From assembly GCA_016712145.1 (NCBI GenBank), contig JADJRO010000001.1:248001-312000 (forward strand): 64,000 bases of DNA. The letters are read 5' to 3'. The notes beneath the pieces are model-generated. The model made no database searches, was not told where the DNA came from, and saw only the letters and a list, made by a program, of their open reading frames with translations. The DNA comes from Saprospiraceae bacterium. Its GTDB lineage: Bacteria > Bacteroidota > Bacteroidia > Chitinophagales > Saprospiraceae. Numbering within the stretch: position 1 is the first letter of the stretch; each line of letters begins with the position of its first letter. Made by a program: the position numbers and the translations under genes. This document shows positions 33,593-42,132 of the stretch, piece by piece.

Positions 33593-33683
33593 ACAGTCCA
33601 ACAGTCCAACAGTCCAACAGTCCAACAGTCCAACAGTCCAACAGTCCAACAGTCTAACAGTCTAACAGTCTAACAGTCTAACA
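33541..33683. repeat. 8-bp-unit tandem array (CCAACAGT)
   Basis: About 17 units of CCAACAGT with the variant CTAACAGT at both edges, lying between the 125-bp repeats and the rpsO promoter. Confidence 0.9.
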
Positions 33684-33733
33684 GCCCTCCAGCCCTTTTC
33701 CCACATTTATTTCCCTAGTTCAAACATTTATCC

Positions 33734-33741
33734 TATATTTG
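33734..33741 (+). promoter_or_regulatory. -7 promoter element of rpsO-pnp
   Basis: TATATTTG is an exact TAnnTTTG match, followed by a 54-base leader before the rpsO ATG. The leader contains CTGATCTTAGTGATCA, a possible small hairpin, which might serve S15 autoregulation, though that is a guess. Confidence 0.55.
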
Positions 33742-33795
33742 CGGCGCTAAAACTGATCTTAGTGATCACATTTGGTAACTTTTAATACAATTAAA

Positions 33796-34071
33796 ATGGG
33801 TTCTTTCTTAACTAAAGAGGCTAAAGCAGGCATCTTTCAACAGTTTGGTGGTTCTGATAAAAACACCGGTAAAACAGAGTCTCAAATAGCACTTTTCACT
33901 GCTAGAATCAAAGGACTTTCCGACCATCTTCAAACCAATAAAAAAGATCACTCTTGCAGAAGGGCTTTACTCCATTTGGTAGGAAAACGGAAACAGTTAC
34001 TTAACTATTTACACAGTAAAGATTTAGTTCGTTACAAAACAGTACTTGACCAATTAGGTCTGAGAAAATAA
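33796..34071 (+). CDS. rpsO: 30S ribosomal protein S15
   Basis: 91 residues from the ATG at 33796. The S15 family signature is present: GSDKNTGKTESQIALFTARIKGLSDHLQTNKKDHSCRRALLHLVGKRKQLLNYLHSKDLVRY. It binds 16S rRNA at the central domain three-way junction and starts assembly of the platform. The gene precedes pnp by about 100 bp, the widely conserved rpsO-pnp arrangement. Confidence 0.98.
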   Translation: MGSFLTKEAKAGIFQQFGGSDKNTGKTESQIALFTARIKGLSDHLQTNKKDHSCRRALLHLVGKRKQLLNYLHSKDLVRYKTVLDQLGLRK

Positions 34072-34123
34072 AACGAACCAGGATTTTCTGCTTCAACGGA
34101 TCAGCCAGTTTATTTAGAGTACC

Positions 34124-34146
34124 AGGGGACTAAAGAGTAGCCCCAT
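34124..34146 (+). promoter_or_regulatory. Hairpin between rpsO and pnp
   Basis: GGGGACTAAAGAGTAGCCCC folds with stem GGGG-CTA against TAG-CCCC. It is upstream of the pnp start; in other bacteria the pnp leader is a processing and autoregulation site, and a similar role here is inference. Confidence 0.35.
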
Positions 34147-34174
34147 ATTGATTAACATATTAAGATTTTATTTT

Positions 34175-36316
34175 ATGGGTTTAAAAACGCCTTTCTCTAC
34201 CTCATTTCAACTTCCCGATGGGCGTGAGGTCATCCTAGAAACCGGAAAATTAGGCACCCAGGCGCATGGCTCGGCCGTCGTCAAATTGGGCAATACGATG
34301 CTGTTTGCTTCTGTAGTTTCTAATAAGGAAGCTAAAGAAGGGCAGGATTTCTTCCCACTTTCCGTTGATTATCAGGAAAAATTTGCAGCCGCTGGTAAAA
34401 TTCCCGGGAATTTCTTTAGAAGAGAATCCAAACTTTCAGATTATGAAGTGTTGATTTCCCGATTGGTAGATCGTGCAATTCGTCCTTTGTTTGCTGATAC
34501 CTATCTTACAGAAACTCAGATTATTATAAACTTGATTTCAGGAGATGCTGAAACCATGCCCGATGCATTGGCTGGCTTGGCAGCTTCAACCGCTTTATCT
34601 TGTTCGGATATTCCTTGGGAAGGTCCAATTTCAGAAGTTCGGGTTGCTAAAATTGATGGCAAGTATGTAGTTAATCCAAATCGTACGGAATTGTCACGTG
34701 CCACTCTCGATATCATTGTAGCAGCCACATTAAAAAACCTCATGATGGTTGAAGGGGAAGCCAATGAGTGTCAGGAACATGAATTGATCGAAGCAATTAA
34801 AGTAGCACATGAAGCCATAAAGGTTCAATGTCGCGCCCAGTTGACGCTGGCAGATATGCTAGGGGAATCCATTGCTAAAAAAAGAGAAATCCCAGTAGTT
34901 GAAGAAGATCAGGAATTAACAGATTTCTTGCAAACCAATGCAGCAACTCAAATAAAAACAATTGCAGAATCCGCTTTGGAAAAGCATGCACGTAAAGATG
35001 GGTTCGATGCCATCCTTAAGTCTTGTGTAGAAATGTTGACCGCAACCAAAGGGGAAGAATATACTACTGAGAACAAACGGAAAATTGCAGGCTATTTCGA
35101 TAAATTAAAGAAACATACCATCCGTCACATGGTACTCGATTCAGGCAAACGTTTGGATGGTAGGGCCAAAGACGAGGTTCGACCGATTTGGACAGAAATT
35201 GAATATTTGCCAGCTGCTCACGGATCTGCAATTTTCAATCGGGGAGAAACCCAGTCTTTAACATCGGTAACGCTGGGAACCAAAGACGATGAAATGCTGA
35301 TTGACAATGCATTCAATCTTTACAACGAAAAGTTTATCCTTCATTATAATTTTCCTGCATTTTCAGTTGGGGAAGCAAGACCATCACGCGGTCCGGGACG
35401 TAGAGAAGTTGGTCACGCAAATTTAGCGGCGCGCTCTTTGCGTAAAATCATGCCAGATACATTCGCATATACCACACGGATTGTTTCTGATATCCTCGAA
35501 TCAAATGGTTCGTCTTCCATGGCCACTGTGTGTGCAGCTTCTCTGGCTTTAATGGATGCAGGGGTTCCTGTAAAAAAACCAATTTCAGGGATTGCTATGG
35601 GTTTGATTTCTGAAGGGGGAAAAACGTCTATCCTTACCGACATCCTGGGTGATGAAGACGCCTTGGGCGATATGGATTTTAAAGTAACCGGAACGGCTCA
35701 GGGAATTTGTGGTACTCAAATGGATATGAAAATTGATGGCCTTTCTTATGAATTACTGGAAGAAGCATTGAACCAGGCGAAACAAGGTCGTATTCATATT
35801 TTAGATAAAATGGCAGAGACGATTTCAGTACCAAATCCGGATTTGAAACCGCATGCTCCACGGATTATTGAAATCATCATAGAGAAGAGCTTTATCGGTG
35901 CAGTGATTGGACCTGGTGGAAAAATTATCCAGGAAATGCAAGCCAAAACCGGTACTAAAATTAATATCGAGGAAGTAGGCGATAAAGGAATTATAAACGT
36001 AGCCGGAACCAATAAAGAAGGAATGGATCAAGCCATTGCCATGATTGAAAAAATTACCTTTTCACCTCAGATAGGAGATGTATACGATGCAACCGTTGCA
36101 TCGATCTTTCCATTCGGAGTATTTGTTGACTTCAGAAATAAATCCGGTTTGTTGCATGTCAGCGAAATGTCTCACAGCCGCATCGACAACGTAGAAGATG
36201 TATTTAAAGTCGGAGATCATGTCAAAGTAAAACTGATTGGAGTGGATCCTAAGACTGGTAAACTGCGCTTATCCAGAAAAGCAATCATGCCAAAAGACGG
36301 AAGCTCCTCTTTTTAA
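34175..36316 (+). CDS. pnp: Polyribonucleotide nucleotidyltransferase (PNPase)
   Basis: 713 residues from the ATG at 34175 (GLKTPFSTSFQLPDGREVILETGKLGTQAHGSAVV). Two RNase PH-like domains are present, with FFRRESKLSDYEVLISRLVDRAIRPLF in the first and YNFPAFSVGEARPSRGPGRREVGHANLAARSL in the second, then the KH domain (IGPGGKIIQEMQAKTGTKINIE) and the S1 domain (GDVYDATVASIFPFGVFVDF... LLHVSEMS). It degrades RNA 3' to 5' with phosphate. Second gene of the rpsO-pnp operon. Confidence 0.98.
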   Translation: MGLKTPFSTSFQLPDGREVILETGKLGTQAHGSAVVKLGNTMLFASVVSNKEAKEGQDFFPLSVDYQEKFAAAGKIPGNFFRRESKLSDYEVLISRLVDRAIRPLFADTYLTETQIIINLISGDAETMPDALAGLAASTALSCSDIPWEGPISEVRVAKIDGKYVVNPNRTELSRATLDIIVAATLKNLMMVEGEANECQEHELIEAIKVAHEAIKVQCRAQLTLADMLGESIAKKREIPVVEEDQELTDFLQTNAATQIKTIAESALEKHARKDGFDAILKSCVEMLTATKGEEYTTENKRKIAGYFDKLKKHTIRHMVLDSGKRLDGRAKDEVRPIWTEIEYLPAAHGSAIFNRGETQSLTSVTLGTKDDEMLIDNAFNLYNEKFILHYNFPAFSVGEARPSRGPGRREVGHANLAARSLRKIMPDTFAYTTRIVSDILESNGSSSMATVCAASLALMDAGVPVKKPISGIAMGLISEGGKTSILTDILGDEDALGDMDFKVTGTAQGICGTQMDMKIDGLSYELLEEALNQAKQGRIHILDKMAETISVPNPDLKPHAPRIIEIIIEKSFIGAVIGPGGKIIQEMQAKTGTKINIEEVGDKGIINVAGTNKEGMDQAIAMIEKITFSPQIGDVYDATVASIFPFGVFVDFRNKSGLLHVSEMSHSRIDNVEDVFKVGDHVKVKLIGVDPKTGKLRLSRKAIMPKDGSSSF

Positions 36317-36334
36317 GCTTCGCTTTGTTTGGGG

Positions 36335-36755
36335 TTCAATACTTTGAACCCATTTGATTTGTCAGAGTTCATCTACTTTGAATCCATTTGATTTGTCAGA
36401 GTTCATCTACTTTGAACCCATTTGATTTGTCAGAGTTCATCTACTTTGAATCCATTTGATTTGTCAGAGTTCATCTACTTTGAACCCATTTGATTTGTCA
36501 GAGTTCATCTACTTTGAACCCATTTGATTTGTCAGAGTTCATCTACTTTGAACCCATTTGATTTGTCAGAGTTCATCTACTTTGAACCCATTTGATTTGT
36601 CAGAGTTCATCTACTTTGAACCCATTTGATTTGTCAGAGTTCATCTACTTGAACCCATTTGATTCGTCGGCGTTCATCTCCTTGAACCCATTTGATTTTT
36701 CAGCGTTCAACCTCTTGAACCCATGCGATTTGTCCGGCTTCAACGCTTGAACCCA
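36335..36755. repeat. 34-bp-unit tandem array upstream of rpoD
   Basis: About 12 copies of a 34-bp unit containing TTTGAACCCATTTGATTTG then TCAGAGTTCATCTAC. Middle copies are identical except for AACCC/AATCC; the last three decay progressively (33 bp, then GATTTTTCAGCG, then GATTTGTCCGGC) as they approach the rpoD promoter. The GAAC and GTTC words in each unit can pair. No spacers, so it is not CRISPR. Confidence 0.93.
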
Positions 36756-36765
36756 AATTATTCCG

Positions 36766-36773
36766 TAAGTTTG
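36766..36773 (+). promoter_or_regulatory. -7 promoter element of rpoD
   Basis: TAAGTTTG is an exact TAnnTTTG match 19 bases before the ATG. A TTG at 36747-36749 could serve as a -33 element with a 16-base gap, slightly short. The last degenerate 34-bp repeat unit supplies the -33 region. Confidence 0.5.
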
Positions 36774-36792
36774 TTTGATTTTTTTCAGTCAG

Positions 36793-37659
36793 ATGCGGCA
36801 ATTAAAAATTTCACAAAAAATTACCAACAGGGAGAGCATTGCGCTCGAACGCTATCTGGCAGACATTGCAAGAATTGATACCATTGCCCCAGAGGAAGAA
36901 GTTGAGTTAGCCAAACGGATTAAATCAGGTGATCAAGATGCTTTAGATAAATTGGTACAAGCAAATTTGAGATTTGTAGTAAGTGTTGCCAAACAATATC
37001 AAAACAACGGACTCACATTAAACGATTTGATCAATGAAGGCAATGTCGGTTTATTAAAAGCTGCAAAGCGATTTGATGAAACCCGAGGCTTTAAATTTAT
37101 AACGTTTGCAGTCTGGTGGATTCGACAATCCATTTTAACAGCCATCATTGAGAATTCAAGAATGATTCGCTTGCCTTACAACAAATTTCACAGTCAAAAA
37201 CAAATCAATACCGCATATCAATCTTTTTTACAACAATTTGAAAGAGAACCAAGCCCAGAGGAAATTTCAGAGTTGTTTGGTATGAAACCAGAAGACGTTT
37301 ACAACATTCTACAATCCAATAATAAAACCATCTCTTTAGACTCTCCGGTAGATGGTCAGGAAGGCAGCTTTGAATTCATTGACACCATCGGCGACGATTC
37401 CATTGCAGCACCTGATATGGGCTTGATGAAAGATTCAATGAAAGAAGAATTAAAATTTGCATTGATTCAGTTGTCACCCAGAGAGCGTGAAGTCATCACC
37501 TTACTGTATGGATTAGAAGGCACCATGCCCAAAGGATTGGATGAAGTTGCCGAATCCTTTGGCATTTCAGTAGAGCGTATGCGCCAGGTACGCGATCACG
37601 CATTTAAGAGACTGAAACGATTGTTTAAGCGCTATAATATGAAACCGCTAAATAACTAA
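36793..37659 (+). CDS. rpoD: RNA polymerase primary sigma factor RpoD/SigA
   Basis: 288 residues from MRQLKISQKITNRESIALERYLADIARI. Regions 1.2-4 are present and region 1.1 is absent, as is normal for the short Bacteroidota RpoD. Region 2 has VQANLRFVVSVAKQYQNNGLTLNDLINEGNVGLLKAAKRFDETRGFKFITFAVWWIRQSI; region 4 has LSPREREVITLLYGLEG and VAESFGISVERMRQVRDHAFKRLKR. It directs polymerase to the TAnnTTTG promoters found in this window. Confidence 0.97.
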   Translation: MRQLKISQKITNRESIALERYLADIARIDTIAPEEEVELAKRIKSGDQDALDKLVQANLRFVVSVAKQYQNNGLTLNDLINEGNVGLLKAAKRFDETRGFKFITFAVWWIRQSILTAIIENSRMIRLPYNKFHSQKQINTAYQSFLQQFEREPSPEEISELFGMKPEDVYNILQSNNKTISLDSPVDGQEGSFEFIDTIGDDSIAAPDMGLMKDSMKEELKFALIQLSPREREVITLLYGLEGTMPKGLDEVAESFGISVERMRQVRDHAFKRLKRLFKRYNMKPLNN

Positions 37660-37718
37660 GTGATTTAAAACAAATAACGTGCAATTGCGTTTTCTTTTCA
37701 GGTTTCAATAAACGGTTT

Positions 37719-37726
37719 TATCTTAG
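37719..37726 (+). promoter_or_regulatory. Possible -7 element of the NUDIX-like gene
   Basis: TATCTTAG differs from TAnnTTTG at one position and ends 4 bases before the ATG at 37731, the same close spacing as at smc and ffh. Confidence 0.35.
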
Positions 37727-37730
37727 TGCC

Positions 37731-38153
37731 ATGACAGTTAGAAATCAATTTCGCCTGATTGTTTATCGGTTCCATGAAAAGGGACTTGAAGTCCTGATGA
37801 TGAATTCAAAAGACGAAGTCACCAACAACATCTTATTTGACGGGAAAGTGTTTTTAGATCAATTTGAACTCCAGATTCAAAAATACCAGGCTATTGAATT
37901 GGAAGGGCCTGAAGAAAACGGAATGAGGGCATTGGCAATTGAAGCCGATTGGCATGACCTGCCTAAAGTCAGACATTTGCTTGTCCAGGATTTGCACATG
38001 GTCAAAGACGTACTCTATACCAAATTGCCAGAAATGCAGGGTTCTTATGTTGCGGTAAAAGAAGCCTTTAAAAAATTACTGCCCCACGAATATAGTTTCT
38101 TAAAGGAATTAAAAGACATTTTGTTGGATCGCAATACGATTCGGAATATCTGA
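37731..38153 (+). CDS. NUDIX-like hypothetical protein
   Basis: 140 residues. The start (FRLIVYRFHEKGLEVLMMNSKDEV) is like the first beta strands of a NUDIX fold, but the catalytic NUDIX box (G-x5-E-x7-REUxEE) is not present, so an enzymatic role is doubtful. The C-terminal half is helical (VKEAFKKLLPHEYSFLKELKDILLDRN). It lies between rpoD and purC with 30 bases to purC, so it may be co-transcribed with purC. Confidence 0.55.
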   Translation: MTVRNQFRLIVYRFHEKGLEVLMMNSKDEVTNNILFDGKVFLDQFELQIQKYQAIELEGPEENGMRALAIEADWHDLPKVRHLLVQDLHMVKDVLYTKLPEMQGSYVAVKEAFKKLLPHEYSFLKELKDILLDRNTIRNI

Positions 38154-38183
38154 ACGATGCCGCTTCCAAATTTATACTAGTTT

Positions 38184-39131
38184 ATGTTGCCCGAACACAT
38201 CGCCCTTTCAGGTACAGATTTTCATTTTAAAAATCAACAACAGGTTTACCGCGGAAAAGTGCGGGATGTCTATGATATTGGTGAAAAATTAATCATAATT
38301 ACCACCGACCGGATTTCAGCCTTCGACCATATTTTGCCAAGACCGATTCCCTGGAAAGGACAAGTTTTAAATCAAATTGCAGCTCATTTTCTAGAGGCCG
38401 TTAAAGATATTTGTCCGGTTTGGCTCGAAGAATGTCCGGATCCCAATGTTTCCGTCGGAAAAAAATGTCAGGGAATTCCCATCGAAATGGTTGTTCGGGG
38501 ATATTTAACCGGACATGCCTGGCGTACCTACGCATCTGGCGAACGGGTTTTATGTGGCGTTCAATTGGAGGAAGGAATGCGTGAAAATCAAAAATTCACA
38601 AGCCCCATGCTAACACCCACTACAAAAGCCAGCGAAGGACACGATGAAGATATTTCTGCTGATGCACTTATCAAAAGGGGAATTGTAAGCAAAGCCCTTT
38701 GGGAGGACATGGCAAGGCTTGCATTTCGATTATTTGAGCGTGGGACTTCAATTGCCGCAAAGCAAGGACTTATACTCGTAGATACTAAATATGAATTTGG
38801 ACTCTTTGATGGGAATTTGATTTTAATGGATGAAATTCATACGCCCGACAGTTCGAGGTATTTTGAACGAGCAAATTATCTGGAACATTTCAACAACAAT
38901 ACGTCACCTACACAACTTTCCAAAGAATTTGTCCGTGAATGGTTGATGGCACATGGATTTCAAGGGAAAGATGGTCAGTTGATGCCGGAAATGCCCGATT
39001 TATTTGTTTGGACCATATCTGAACGTTACATCGATTTATACGAACGGATAACAGGAAAACCCTTTATAAAATCAGACTCCGAGATCCCTGTCAGACAACG
39101 GATTGCATCCAATCTTTCAAAATATTTGTAG
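38184..39131 (+). CDS. purC: Phosphoribosylaminoimidazole-succinocarboxamide synthase
   Basis: 315 residues, the longer form of SAICAR synthase. Motifs: YRGKVRDVYDIGEKLIIITTDRISAFDHILP at the N-terminus, CQGIPIEMVVRGYLTGHAWRTY in the middle, and SPMLTPTTKASEGHDEDIS, then LILVDTKYEFGLFDGNLILMDEIHTPDSSRYF. It condenses CAIR with aspartate using ATP in step 7 of purine synthesis. No other purine genes are in the window. Confidence 0.97.
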   Translation: MLPEHIALSGTDFHFKNQQQVYRGKVRDVYDIGEKLIIITTDRISAFDHILPRPIPWKGQVLNQIAAHFLEAVKDICPVWLEECPDPNVSVGKKCQGIPIEMVVRGYLTGHAWRTYASGERVLCGVQLEEGMRENQKFTSPMLTPTTKASEGHDEDISADALIKRGIVSKALWEDMARLAFRLFERGTSIAAKQGLILVDTKYEFGLFDGNLILMDEIHTPDSSRYFERANYLEHFNNNTSPTQLSKEFVREWLMAHGFQGKDGQLMPEMPDLFVWTISERYIDLYERITGKPFIKSDSEIPVRQRIASNLSKYL

Positions 39132-39225
39132 TTTCTGGAACTTTCAAACTCCTGATATCGTTTTCTCATTACAATTTAAATGTAAATTGATTTCCTTACA
39201 CAGCTATACAAGCACACATCATATT

Positions 39226-39594
39226 GGGGTTGTATTGGAATCGACAGGAAATGTAATGGTTTAGTAAGCATGTCGTAGGATGATAGCACGCTACGTAAAA
39301 AACGGGTATCGACTTTTAAATGGCAATACTTCTTTTGCTGTTGCAGCTTAATTCTAGTAGTTAATATGCATCTGTGTCCCGGAGTGGATGTCTGATAAAT
39401 TCCGCATGACACATCATAAAACATCAGGCTGGATGCTTAATAGTCCCGCTTAATCATCGAGAAAGAGGGAATAAGGTTTGGTAAGCTCGTTTTCTAAGCT
39501 CCACCAAATCTGACAAGTAAATAGAAAACTAAACATGTAGAAAGTTAAATGATTCTTTCTCTGGACGCGGGTTCGAATCCCGCCAGCTCCACCA
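39226..39594 (+). ncRNA. ssrA: tmRNA
   Basis: The 5' end GGGGTTGTATTGGAATCGAC and 3' end GGTTCGAATCCCGCCAGCTC followed by CACCA form the tRNA-like acceptor and T arm (GGGGTTG pairs with CAGCTCC). The tag reading frame ends at TAA 39349-39351 and encodes ...NGNTSFAVAA, a proteolysis tag with the expected small hydrophobic end. The resume codon is not certain. It rescues ribosomes stalled on mRNAs without a stop codon, together with SmpB. Length is 369 nt. Confidence 0.95.
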
Positions 39595-39599
39595 AATTC

Positions 39600-39645
39600 A
39601 ATTAAGAATTAAAAATTAAGAATTACGAATTATGGGAGCGTAGCG
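39600..39645. repeat. AAGAATTA-type repeat, half element
   Basis: ATTAAGAATTAAAAATTAAG followed by AATTATGGGAGCGTAGCG repeats the element after mazG (23563-23610). It is followed by a small GC-rich palindrome CCCGCGTACTCGCGGG (39652-39667). Confidence 0.6.
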
Positions 39646-39786
39646 TACATCCCGCGTACTCGCGGGACGAATTGCAGGCGCATTAGCCTTCTTGAGTATC
39701 GACAATTTTTTGAGATCAATATGCAATAGCATTAATTTGAGATCCTTTGTCTGGTAAATTCTGACTAATTTATCGAAAGTATATGC

Positions 39787-41355
39787 TTATATTTTTACAA
39801 TTACTTTGCTTGAGTGTGAATGTGGCCAAAATAAATTGAGATAATAAATTCCTGATTTCAGCTTGCTAAGTTCGATGATGTTTTGATCTTTATCAAAACG
39901 GTCTTTTGTCCAAACGATTTCACCCAATGTATTGATCACTTGAATTTTTATAATTTGATCCAATGGTAAATCAGGGCTTTTGATTGAAATTGAATTAAGA
40001 AATGGATTTGGTTCAATGGAAAATTGTACTTTCTCATCAAGTTGATTTGTTTTTACCCAACCATTGAAACAATTAAACAAATTGTGATTGTAAAACAAAG
40101 ATATTTTCGACGAGTACTCTTTTAAAAGTTTAATGGCACTTAAATGATTTCCTGTAAAATCTCTTGCATATGTAAAAGCAAAATTTGGACTAACAATTTC
40201 AGAGTTATTTATACGATCAAGTTTTATAATAACAATACTATGTTCTGAATTCATAGGTGAAATCCCTAATTGAGTCCAGCCGGTATCATAAGGATTGCCT
40301 GTAAAAGCATAATTTGTATAATCACTTCTTGGAGGATCGTAGCCATTTCCTCCTCTGGTTAGATGATATCCATCGCGCCAACTTGAATTCAACATTCTGT
40401 AATATTCTATGGCGGTTGTAGGTGTGCCGGTAGCAGCTGGGAAGTTGCCTTGATTTGAATTATAGTACATAAAAGAATGTACAGGATAATTTAAAAGTGT
40501 GCATCCTTGCACTGGTGGATTTACACCATAAACCAAATCGGTGTCGGATGAATTGTAAGAATATGCTAAGTTTTTATTTACATCAAAACCGATATAATCA
40601 TCAAGGGAACTTCCAATTTTATAATCGGTAAATAACCCTATAAAAAAATCAAAATATTCTGATTTTGACCTATTGTAAAGATTAAATTTAACAAACACGG
40701 TTTGATTTAAAGTTGTATCGGATGAGTTTTTAAAAGCGTAAACCATTCCATGAATTTCAGCATCCAAGGGGTACCCATTGCTATTAGTGTGTATTGATTT
40801 TGCATCGTTGATGATATAATAAATGGCTTGATCACCACAGATAATAGGATAATCTCCTTTCTCAGGTTCATAGATTTTGTTTTTATTTAAATCTTCAAAG
40901 GGGGCTAATAATTGTGCTTCTCCATTTGCAGTGTTCCCATTGCCCGGCCAATCTTTTATTGAATTTGGTATTTGATATCCCGGAGTCATAAAATTTCTTA
41001 CATGGTTGTTTATTTCTGTTTGATTAATTTTCCATGTTCGATTGTATCTTTTAATATAGCTACTGTCATTGTAATCGATTGCTGCAGGGCCATAAAAGAA
41101 ATCGCTCTGATTTCGAATTGTGTTGGCCGCTATCTTTAAGTCGTGTTGAACGTCATATGCACCCAACCATAAATTGGCTTCACGTATGGTATTTCGCTTA
41201 CTGCCTTTAGGGATTTCAAATCCATTTCTAAAGAGTCGGCCATCAGCACTTACTGAAGCTTTAATGTCGTTAATATCAAGGTATTCTATGGTTTGACTTT
41301 GACTTAAAGGATGGAAAAGTAAAATTAGGATTGAAACATTTAGCAACTGTAGCAT
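39787..41355 (-). CDS. T9SS-secreted protein, unknown function
   Basis: 522 residues. The signal peptide (QLLNVSILILLFHPLSQSQ) is followed by IEYLDINDIKASVSADGRLFRNG and a long, Tyr/Asn/Asp-rich region with segments such as NLWLGAYDVQHDLKIAANTIRNQSDFFYGPAAIDY; this layout (IREANLWLGAYD, FFYGP, PGDYP-like) is found in a Bacteroidota-specific family of large secreted proteins. The C-terminus is a sorting domain: SIEPNPFLNSISI ... GIYYLNLFW ... KVIVKI. Function unknown. Confidence 0.8.
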   Translation of the reverse strand: MLQLLNVSILILLFHPLSQSQTIEYLDINDIKASVSADGRLFRNGFEIPKGSKRNTIREANLWLGAYDVQHDLKIAANTIRNQSDFFYGPAAIDYNDSSYIKRYNRTWKINQTEINNHVRNFMTPGYQIPNSIKDWPGNGNTANGEAQLLAPFEDLNKNKIYEPEKGDYPIICGDQAIYYIINDAKSIHTNSNGYPLDAEIHGMVYAFKNSSDTTLNQTVFVKFNLYNRSKSEYFDFFIGLFTDYKIGSSLDDYIGFDVNKNLAYSYNSSDTDLVYGVNPPVQGCTLLNYPVHSFMYYNSNQGNFPAATGTPTTAIEYYRMLNSSWRDGYHLTRGGNGYDPPRSDYTNYAFTGNPYDTGWTQLGISPMNSEHSIVIIKLDRINNSEIVSPNFAFTYARDFTGNHLSAIKLLKEYSSKISLFYNHNLFNCFNGWVKTNQLDEKVQFSIEPNPFLNSISIKSPDLPLDQIIKIQVINTLGEIVWTKDRFDKDQNIIELSKLKSGIYYLNLFWPHSHSSKVIVKI

Positions 41356-41449
41356 ACGAACTTCGTTTAGTATTTAAACGAGCAGAAATAGATTTTGTGA
41401 ATATTGAGCTAGAACGATATTTATTGTGTAGCTGTCATTGACACAAATG

Positions 41450-41486
41450 AAAAAGCCCTCATCATTAGAATGATAAGGGCTTTTTT
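41450..41486 (-). terminator. Intrinsic terminator of the 126-aa lipoprotein gene
   Basis: A strong hairpin (AAGCCCTCATCATT pairing with AATGATAAGGGCTT, loop AGA-like) flanked by A and T runs on both sides. It lies 20-55 bases beyond the stop codon of the minus-strand gene at 41505 and can also act on the plus strand. Confidence 0.8.
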
Positions 41487-41504
41487 ATTTTTATATTTAT
41501 ACAA

Positions 41505-41885
41505 TTAACGACATCGGCCAATGCATGTTGTATAATTGCGAATGGCTTGTTGTATGCACCAGGTGTAGTTTTGTGGAGCTACGTGTTGGCAAATCGTTAG
41601 ATGTCGGTTTAATTGTTTTCCACAATTGGATCGACACGATGCAGGTTGCGGAATTTGAAATGCTGCAAATGTTATGGAGGCTAAATTAAATGAATCATTC
41701 TGCAAGGCTACTGTATCCAATGCCTGGATATAGGCCAATTCACTCAATCCAGCAATTTGTGCATCTTTAATGGTGAGGGCTTTTTCAATTGCATCTAGAC
41801 GGGGACCCCAGTTTTGAGGAGCTTCTTTTTTACATGAACACAAGAGGAATAGGAGGGAGGAACAAATTGCAATTAGATTTTTCAT
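41505..41885 (-). CDS. Small Cys-containing lipoprotein
   Basis: 126 residues. IAICSSLLFLLCSC is a lipoprotein signal with a lipobox Cys followed by KKEAPQN. A helical segment (LDAIEKALTIKDAQIAGLSELAY) is followed by a C-terminal region with six Cys in CRSNC, TICQH, YTWCIQ and TTCIGRC, probably two or three disulphides outside the cytoplasm. Not a family I can name. Confidence 0.65.
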   Translation of the reverse strand: MKNLIAICSSLLFLLCSCKKEAPQNWGPRLDAIEKALTIKDAQIAGLSELAYIQALDTVALQNDSFNLASITFAAFQIPQPASCRSNCGKQLNRHLTICQHVAPQNYTWCIQQAIRNYTTCIGRCR

Positions 41886-42079
41886 ATTTTTTTTGTTTAG
41901 GAATTAGGAAATAATATTTTTAAAGGCAATGCAAAGTTGCGAGCCGATTCACTGCGAGTCAATCCGCCGAAAGGGCCATTTTTTCAATGGTTCTTTAGGG
42001 GTAATGGGCTCGTGTAAGTCTGCATACAGTAACTGCTTGAGAAGCTATGTATTGGCTATTTAAACTATACTGTGTATTA

Positions 42080-42126
42080 TCGGCTTTTCAAACGATATTT
42101 TGTTATATCGGGTATTTATCCGATAT
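42080..42126 (+). promoter_or_regulatory. Operator-like palindromes ahead of satD
   Basis: ATATCGG (42105-42111) and CCGATAT (42120-42126) form a 7-bp inverted repeat with an 8-base spacer, just before the ATG at 42133. A second pair of half sites, TATCG (about 42078-42082) and CGATA (42093-42097), lies 25 bases upstream. Repeated ATATCG half sites beside a gene with a C-terminal HTH suggest self-regulation, which is inference. Confidence 0.6.
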
Positions 42127-42132
42127 TTGAGG

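Noticed and set aside
36335..36755. CRISPR array
   Set aside because: The 34-bp units are directly contiguous with no variable spacers and there are no cas genes.
39176..39424. Minus-strand frame of 82 codons
   Set aside because: Lies antisense across the tmRNA gene, which is clearly identified.
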